This document shows positions 44,201 to 53,200 of a DNA stretch of 64,000 nucleotides, piece by piece. Source of the stretch: Tribonema minus (taxonomy: Eukaryota; Sar; Xanthophyceae; Tribonematales; Tribonemataceae). The stretch lies in NCBI GenBank assembly GCA_017506865.1, contig JAFCMP010000552.1:372001-436000 (forward strand), given 5' to 3'. A program made the position numbers and the translations under genes. Position 1 is the stretch's first letter, and each line of letters begins with the position of its first letter. The notes under the pieces were generated by a model. The model did no database searches. It was not told where the DNA came from and worked only from the letters and a program-made list of their open reading frames with translations.

Positions 44201-47200
44201 CGGCGCGCAGCAGCAGCGGCGCGGAGTTAGGGTGAGGGTGACGCGCATTTGCATATGCAGCTCTCCGCTTGAACCCCGCACACACATGCAACGCCAAACA
44301 CGGACGCAAACGTGCATGCAGCAGCGCCACTCGCCACGAGCGCTTGAGTGCGCGGCGCGGCGCAGCCGGTCGTGAGCGTGCATAGTCATTTGAGGTGCAT
44401 GCAGTGCATTTGTTGGTACGCACAACGTCGTCACCGTCTGTGGCAGCGGTGGCAGCGCTCAACACCATGCTCGAGTGCTTGGCGCGCCGCAGCCGGTCAC
44501 GTAATAATGCAAAACATACAGCACAGTGTAACAAACATACAACACAATGCAACAAGTATAATTCCGCTGGTATGCACGTCGCCATCGTTCTGCGGCAGCG
44601 CGTGCTCACCATCATGCTGGAGCGCTTGGCGCGCTGCAGCACATGCAGTAATCCATAACGTACAGAAGTACAGTGTACCAAGTATATCCGCTGGTATGCG
44701 CGCCACCTTCGTTTGCGGTAACCCTAATCCTAACCCTAACCCTAACCCTAACCCTAACCCTAACCCAGCCCTAACCCTAAGCAGCGCTCATGCTGGGGCG
44801 CTTGGCGCGCCGCAGCTGGTCGCATGGAGTCCAAAATATACAATCGAAAACATATATAATGCAGTGCAACAAGTATAGATCCGCTGATATGCACGTCGCC
44901 ATCATCCCGCCGCGGCGGCGGCGCGCGCGCGCTCACCATCATGCTGGAGTGCTTGGCACGCCGCAGCTGGTCGAACTGGTAGTGGTTGCCCTGGCACAGG
45001 TTGAGGAACGTCTGGCGCGTGTCGAAGATCTCGCTGAAGAGGTTCTCGTCCGTCTCCTCCGTCTCATCGCGCGCTATCGGCGTGCGCGCCAGCTGCTGCA
45101 GCGCCGCGTCCGGCGTCACGCCCGCCGCGAGCTGCGCGCGGCACTGCGCCTGCGCGCGCCGGATGGCCAGCTCCTGCTTGCGCCGCGCCTGTGCGGGGGG
45201 GGGGGGGATTTGGAAGGGGGGGGGGGGGTCGTCATGCACGCGCAGGAGCCGGGGGGGGGGGGGAGGGGCGCTGCTTCGAGCGGTAGCATCTTTGTGTGTG
45301 TGGAGAGGGGGGGGGATTCGGGAGGGGGGGAGGGAGGACTTGTTATGCATGCACAGGAGCCCGAGGTCGTCCGCACGGCGCAGCTGCGGACGTCATCAGC
45401 GCTCAGCAAGATGGCAGTTGCGAATACTCAACGGACGGCGCGCCAGTGCGCGACGGCACGGCAGCGCTGTGGATGCAAGGCAACGCATGCAGCGGCTTGG
45501 CGCCGGCCGCCAGTCGCGTTCGAGGCGGACCGCCGCTTGTTGACATCAGCTGCTCATGATGACAGGGACACTTGGCGAACACTGACACGCAGGCACACAC
45601 GCGTGCGCCGCAGCAGCAGCAGCAGCGGCAGCGGCGCCGGCGACGCCGCGGCAGCAGAACCGCGCAGCACACGGCAGCGTGCGGCAGGAGCAACGGCAGC
45701 GGCGTACCTCCACCTCCTTGACGAACGCGCGGCTGTGCAGGTTGGCGACGATGAAGCTCGACTTCATGGGCCCGATGATCTCGCCGAGGCGCTCCATGAC
45801 GGGGTCCATCCTAGCGCCGCCGCCGCCGCCGCCGTCCGCGCCCTTGCCGCCGCGCTTGCGCGCCGCCGCGCCGCCGCCGCCGCTGCCGCCGCCGCCCTTC
45901 TTGCGCGCCTTGCTCGCGCCGCCGCCTTTGCGCGCGCCGCCGCCGCCCGCCGCCGTGCTCTCCTCGTCTTCGAGCTCTTTGATGATGGTCTCCGCCTCGC
46001 CGATCCAGTAGTCGCCCTCGAGGTAAGGGAGGACGGTCGGGTCCGCGTTGGGGTCGCTCCAGCAGTCGTCGTAGAGGTTGGTCACAGACTCCACGACGCC
46101 GCGGCGCTGCGCGTCCTCCAGCATCGTCAGGTACCTTGAAGGGGGGGGGGGGGGGGGGGGGGGCAGCGGATGTAGGGTGTGGTGTGAGGGACCTTGTCTG
46201 AGGCGTGTGCTAAACTCATACTTCGAAGTACTTGAAGAGCAGCAGCGGCGACCACGGTTATTGGTGGAGGGCACTTGCTGCCAACCGATCCTTGTCAATT
46301 AGAGCTGTACGACCTTTCAATGCGTTTTCATCAACTTCAACTCTAATCTGCAACGACGCCACGCCGCCGCGGCGCTGCGCGTCCTCCAGCGCATGTGACG
46401 GTGCGTGACGCGAGAGAGCCTTTCTGAGGCATGCGCTTGAAGCACGTAAACTTCAACTCTGGACTGCATCGACTGCACAAAGAACCGCGTCGTGAGCATC
46501 ACCAGGCACCTGACAATGGGGTGCAGGTGTGACTAAAACAGCACATTTGGAGTGTGCGCCCTGGCACACTTCACATTTGGAGTGTGTGATCTGACACACT
46601 TCCAGTAGTATTCCGATGCCCCAGCACTAGGGCACCTGTCGTCCCCTAGCGTCTTCTGGTGCTCTGAGTGGTCAGCCCGTTGCCCTTCAACGCCAGGTCC
46701 CCTTGCACGTGCTGTTGCAACATTCGACATGCCACATGTCCTAAGGAATATTACTGCTATGGGTTAGGGTTAGCCCTAACCCTAACCCTAACCCATGTGT
46801 TACCCCCATGACCCCCCCTCCCCCCCGCCGGTCCCCCAACTCTATTACTAGGGGCCCCACACTCACCAGTTCTGCAGGCGGTCGTCCTTGGGCGTCTTCT
46901 GGTCCTCGGGGTGGCCGTACAGTATGTAGTCATCGCCCTTGAGCGGCGGGCACTACTGATACATGTTCGCTATATACTTGAAGTATAGAATGTACTTCAC
47001 GGATATACACATTTCAAGAACTTGCTGTCAACTTCAACTTCAACTTCCCTCTCCGGCGGCACGTCGCACTCACCAGTTCTGCAGGCGGTCGTCCTTGGGC
47101 GTCTTCTGGTCCTCGGGGTGGCAGTACAGTATGTAGTCGTCGCCCTTGAGCGGCGGGCACGCCCAGATGTGCGCCGTGTGGAAGCCGCGCCGCTTCACCC

Positions 47201-50200
47201 ACGCCAGGTACGCGACGATGATCTCCTTGTACACGACGGTGCGGTACGCGCGCGGGTGGAAGTAGTGCACCGAGTCGAGGTACGAGACGTACACGCGGCG
47301 CTGGTTCGGCGGGCCGCACGCGTGCCCGTACTCGTACACGTACATGCCGAACAGCAGGCAGTCGACGCCGTCGAGCTCCTGGAAGAGGAGGACGCACTTG
47401 GAGCGCGCCTGGAACTCCGCGGGGAAGTTGCGCGCGCGGTAGCGCCGCGCAAAGTTGGGCTTGACGACGTGCGTGACGTCCTGGTTGGAGACGACGCGGA
47501 TGTGGAGCTTGCGCGCGGGTTCCGCGGGAGCTGCCGCGCGCCCGCCCCCCTGCCGCGCGCGGAAGCGGAAATGGCGCAGTTGCGACTGTGGTCAGTAGCG
47601 CGGGGGCTGACGCATGTGAGTTGCAAGCTAACCCTAGCCGTAACCCTAATCCTAGCTGCCGCGCGCCCGCCAGCCTACGGCGCGCGCGAGAGCAGAGGTG
47701 AAGCAGGTCGCGACCGCAGCGGTTCGCGAGGCTGACGCGCGCGAGCTGAGGCCTCACCTAACCCTAGAGCTAGCCCTAACTGCCGCGCGCCTGCCCGTCT
47801 GCCGCCGCGCATGAGAGCAGAAGTGGCGTGGTTAGTAAGGGCTGACGTGCGTGAGCTGCGGCCTCACCCTGACCCTAGTTCTAACCCTAAACCTGACCCT
47901 CACCCCGACCCGGTGGCCTGCCGCAAGCCGAGCGCTGCTGCTGTACGCCAGCTAAGATCTGCTGCTAAGAGTTGAGCGCTGCTGCCACACGCAACCTCAG
48001 CGCCGCCGCCGCCTTAAACCGCGCGCCGCCGCCGTCGCTGCTGCGACGACAACGTGGTGCGGAGCAGCAGCACACGCGCACACGCACACGCACCTGCGCC
48101 GCGGCGGCGGCCGACTCTGCGTAGCAGCGCTGCAGGCGCGCCTTGACGGCGTCCTCGATGAACTGCGACATGGGCGTGTGCGGGATGTCGTCGCCGCCGA
48201 GCTTGCGCGCGGTGGGCGCCGCGCTGCCGCCCGCGCGGCGCCGCTTCGCGAGGATGCACTCCGGGCACGAGAACGGCACGTCGTCGTGCACGTTGCGGCG
48301 CGCGTTGAAGAGCGCGCACGCCTGGTGCGTCCAGCGGCGGCAGTCCGTGCACTCCGCCCACGGCTCCTCCTGCAGCTCGTCGTTCTTCTTGCGCACGAGG
48401 TCGCGCTTGGCGAGGACGGCGTCGCCGACGCGGATCGGCGCGCCGTCGCGCAGCTCGCCGTAGCACTGCGTGCACCAGTGGAACTGCCGCAGGCAAAGAG
48501 GGCGGGGGGTGAAGGAGGGGGCGGGGGGGGGGTTCAGGGCGCGAGCGAGAGAAAACACTCTGCGGGGCACTGATGTCGTACAGAAGTATGATGATTTGCT
48601 GAGCATTTAATGTGGATCGGTGGGCCCTTCGCGCAGCTCGCCGTAGCACTGCGTGCACCAGTGGAACTGCCGGCGGGCAGGGGGGTGGGGGGGGGGGCAG
48701 ATGGTTAGGGGGTCGAGAGAGAACACTCTGCGGGGCACTTATGTCATGTATTTCAAAGTATGATGATTTGCTGAGCATTTGATGCGCACGGGGCCGCCGT
48801 CGCGCAGCTTGCCGTAGCACTGCGTGCACCAGTGGAACTGCCGCTTATGCGGGGGGGGGGGAAGGCGGGGGGGGGGGGGGGAGGGCGAGAGAGAACACTC
48901 CGCAGGGCACTGATGTCATACATGATGATTTGCTGAGCAATTGACGCGGCTGCAGTCAACTTCAAGTAGTCAACTTCAAGTAACCATGCAAAACGAGGCG
49001 AACGCACCTGATTGGCGCCGCCCATGTAGTAGTAGTGGTTGCGGCGGATGCGCGCCAGTGCCGCACGGGCTGCAGTCTACTTGAAGTAGACACCGCAACA
49101 ATGAGGTGACGCACCTGAATGGCGCCGCACGTGCGATGCTGGTGGTCGCGACGGGTGCGCGCACCACACGTGCTGCAGTCAACTTGAAGTAGCAACCGCA
49201 ACTAAGGTGACGCACCTGATTGGCGCCGCCCGTGTAGTAGTAGTGGTTGCGGCGGATGCGCGCCATGCCGCAGCTGGCGCCGTTGCAGTAGTAGTTGGGC
49301 GGCTCCCACGTGAGCGTCGAGTAGCCGCACAGCGCGCAGCGGTCGCCCGCGACGCGCATCGCCTCCGGGTCCTCGCGGATGCGCACCAGCAGCTCCGACC
49401 ACATGCTGTCGGCGGCAGCAGCATAATTCAAGAGTCACAGTCAGAGTCTTGCGTCAGAGTCAGCGTCGATGGACGCGCTCGAGCAGCGCCGCCCACATGC
49501 TGTGTGCGGCGGCGCAGTGGTCGCAGCGGAGCGGAGCGGTCGTGAGTGGTGTGCGCACGGACGGGCGCGCGCGTGGTCGCTTGCGAATGCGTTTGGCGAC
49601 GTGCGAGTGTTGTGGAGTCAGAGTCAGAGTCGGTGGTCGCCGGCGACGCACATCGCCTCCGGGTCCTCGCGGATGCGCACCAGCAGCTCCGACCACATGC
49701 TGTTTTGCGGCGGCAGCATGGTCGGCGCAGCAGCAAGGATCGAGTCAGAGTCAGAGTCGGTGGACGCGCACGAACAGCTCCGCCCCACACGCTGTCGGCG
49801 GCGGCGGCGGCGGCGAGGGCAGCAGCAGGAGTCATGAGTCAGGAGGAGTCATGAGTCAGAGTCGGTGGACGCGTACGACCAGCGCATCCACATGCTGTCG
49901 GCGGCGCGCGGCGCGGCAAGGCGTGGTTGTAAAGTGCGCACGGCGGGGCATGCAAGTGTTGATTTGGGCGTGCATACGGCATGTGCGAGGGTCGTGAGTC
50001 AGACAGAGGCAGTGCTTGCCTGCCGCGTGCACCGCTTCCGGGTTCTCGCGCATGCTGCGCGCAAGAGGCTGTGTTGACATGCCGGGGGCTCTGCTGACAC
50101 GCCGCTGGCGGCAGCGGCGGTGCGGCGAGGGCAGTAGCACAAGTCATGAGTAGAGTCATGACTCAGAGTCAATGGACGCGCACGAGCAGCGCCGTCCGCG

Positions 50201-53200
50201 CGGTGTTGGCGGCGGCGGCCCAGTGAGCGCAGCAGGCAATTTCACAAGTCAGAGTCAGAGTCGGGTCTGCACCGACGCGACAACTCCGTCCACATGCCGT
50301 CCGCGACCGCACGATGCGCGCAGCTGCGCACGGTCGCGGCGGGCGTGCACAGCTGTGCGCGTTCGCCAGCACCGTGAGTCAGAGTCCTGAGTCAGAGTTG
50401 GTGGTCGCTGCCCACGCACGTCGCCTCCGGGTCCTCGCAGGTACGCACAACAGCTCTGTCCACGTGCTGGTCAGCATCAGCGCAGACCGTGTGTGCGAGC
50501 GAGCGACCGGCGAAGTGCGCGCTTCATTGAGCGCTGCTACTGCTGCTGCCCCCCAAAAGGTAGCCCTCGTGCCGCAGCAACGTGGGGGGCATACCTGACG
50601 ACAAGCATCTTGGTGGAAGCAGCTCACCGCCGCGCTGATTCAACTTCAAGGCCATCCGACGCAGCGACCTGGGTGAGTACTTGAAGTTCCCCCCCCCCGC
50701 GCGCTCGCACGGTGACGCACCTGTTGAACATCTCGAGCATGCTGCTCGCGACGGGGTACACCTCCGTGCCCGGCTGGTTGTACTTCATGGCATTGTGGAA
50801 CGTGAGGCGCACATGCTCCGCGAACGACTCGAGCGCGACGTAGCGGTTCGCGTCGAGCGCCGCCTTGATCGTGCCCAGGTCCATGGGCTGCGTGATGATG
50901 CGCCGGTAGTCCGACAGGCCCAGCTCCTCGGGGTTCACGGGCGCGTTGAACACCCAGCCAAACTGGCAGGAGGGGGGGTGAGGGGGAAGGGGGGGGGGGG
51001 GGTAAGCGCGGATTTGAGGCCGTACTGGCAGGGGGTGGGTTGAGGGGGAAGGGGGGGGGTGAGCGCGGAATCGAGGCACGCCGCTTGCTGCGCGATGGCA
51101 CGGGCGCGCCGCGGTGCGCTTTGCCAGGCACGATATGCAACACATTCTCGTTGTCGTGTGTGTCCTTACACACTGCTCAATTGCAGAAGCGTTGAATCCC
51201 AAGCCATTGGCACGTGGGGCGTGACAGTCGCTGCGGCGAGCGCACGACAGCTCGGTGAGGCGGCCAGACCCCTGTAACGCAAGGCACTAATCAACATCAA
51301 TTGTTGCCACGCACGCGGCTCGCCAACTAGTGGTAATCCAATCGACTGTCGCCACGCATGCGCATGTGGTGGCTCGTCAACTAGCACTAATCAGATCGAT
51401 TGTCGCCGCGCACGCAAGGATGGTGGCACGCCGACTAGCACTGCAACAAAACGTAGCAGGGGGGGGCATTGACCCTCTGTTTGTGTGTGTGTGGGGGGGG
51501 GGGCTCACCTGGTGGTCCTGCAGCACGCGCAGCGTCGGCAGCACGAGCTCGCGCACCTTGGCGCCCGCGGCGGACCCCGCGGAGCCGTGCGCGCGCAGCG
51601 ACTCGCAGTGCAGCTCTATCTGGTCCACCGTGAACGCCTCGCACAGGCTTGTGCAGTCCTCCGCCGCCGTCATCGCCACCGCCTCCGCCTTCCCCGGCGC
51701 CGCCTCCGCCTTAACGCCGCGCAGCTCCGCCTTGACGCCGCGGGGCTCTGCCTTTACCACCGCCACCGCGACGCCGCTGCCGCCGCGGCCCGCCGCAGCA
51801 GCTGCGGTGTCCGGCGACGGCGACGACTTGAAGCGCTTCAGCGGCGGCGCGCCGCCGCCGCCGCCGTGCGGGCTCACAGCGTCGTGCTGCTGCGCGCAGT
51901 CTGCTGCCGATGCACTGAGGCTCCGCGGCAGGCCGCCCTTGGCTCCCGGGGGGCGCCCCCCCTTGCCCTTTCCGCAGCTGCTGCCCGGCGGCATGTGCGC
52001 GGCGGCGGCAGCGCCCTGCTGCTGCTGCTGCTGCTGCTCGTGCCGGAACGCGGCTTCGCGCTGCCGCAGCTGCTCGAAGCGGCGCTCGCGCGCCTGCCGC
52101 GCCATCTCCACCTGCTGCTGGTGCAGGAGCTGCTGCTGCTGCTGCGCCGCCGCCGCCGCGCCGTGCGCCGCCGCAACCGGCGCGTCCCCCTGCGTGAGGC
52201 CGTGCTCGCGGTCGATGCGCGCCGCCGCGGCCTCCGCCTCCTGCCGCTGCCGCGCCTTAACCTGCGAGGTGCGTACAGGGCGCGCCAGCGGAAAGGGGGG
52301 GTATGCGGGTGAGGGCCACGTGCAGCAGCAGTGGGCGTTATCGCGCCTGTGCCGGCTGGGTGCACGGGGCGCGCGCACGCACGCTGCCGCGGAGCGCTGC
52401 CGCTGAGGTGCGCTCTCTATCGGCGCATGTGCAGGGCACGCTGTTCGTACGACAACCTAGCAAACCACTGCACTGTGATGACAGTACCATAGAGGGGATT
52501 TGTGCGCCGCTGCACGCACGCACGTACACCATCTGTGCCGCACACCTTTTTTTTAGCATAAAGTGACACAGTGATAGGAGACACAGAGGCTGTTTGTGCG
52601 CATTGGCGGCGCGACGGCGCACCTCCGTGGGCGTCATGCTGGCGAGCTCCGCCTGCGGGAGGCGCGCGAGCACGCTCTGCGCCGCCTGCGCCGCGGCGCG
52701 CGACTTCTGCCGCAGGAACTGCTGCTGCGCGGACGTGAGCGCCGCCACCTCGTCCGCGTTGAAGTTCGGGAGCCCCAGCAGCGACGTCACCGGCACCAGC
52801 CCCCCCAGCGCGACGCTCGGTATCGGCGTGCGCGTCGGAGAGGGGGCGGGGACGGGGCTGGGGCTGGTGGCGGGGGGCAAGCCGCTGGACTGCTGCTGCT
52901 GCTGCTGGTGCTGCAGCAGCGCGTGCTGCTGCTGCTGCAGGAGCTGCGCGCGCGCGTGGTTCTTGTTGATGACCTCGCGCACGGGCTTGCAGACGATGCA
53001 CGTGACGTCCTTGCAGCGGTGGTAGTGGCTCAGCACAAACCTGACGCGCGGGGGTGCGGCGAGCGGCATGTCGTGAGCTGTCGGGTACAATGACTAACGC
53101 GGACAACATGCAGGTTGCTGTATTGCCGGCTTGCGATACGACGTCAACTAGCGCGTAAACTGGTGGCAAAGCAAACGCTTACGCTGCATGCTCTCTGAGG

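Noticed and set aside
44719-44780. True chromosome end
   Set aside because: The array is short, internal and flanked on both sides by exons of one gene; it is interstitial.
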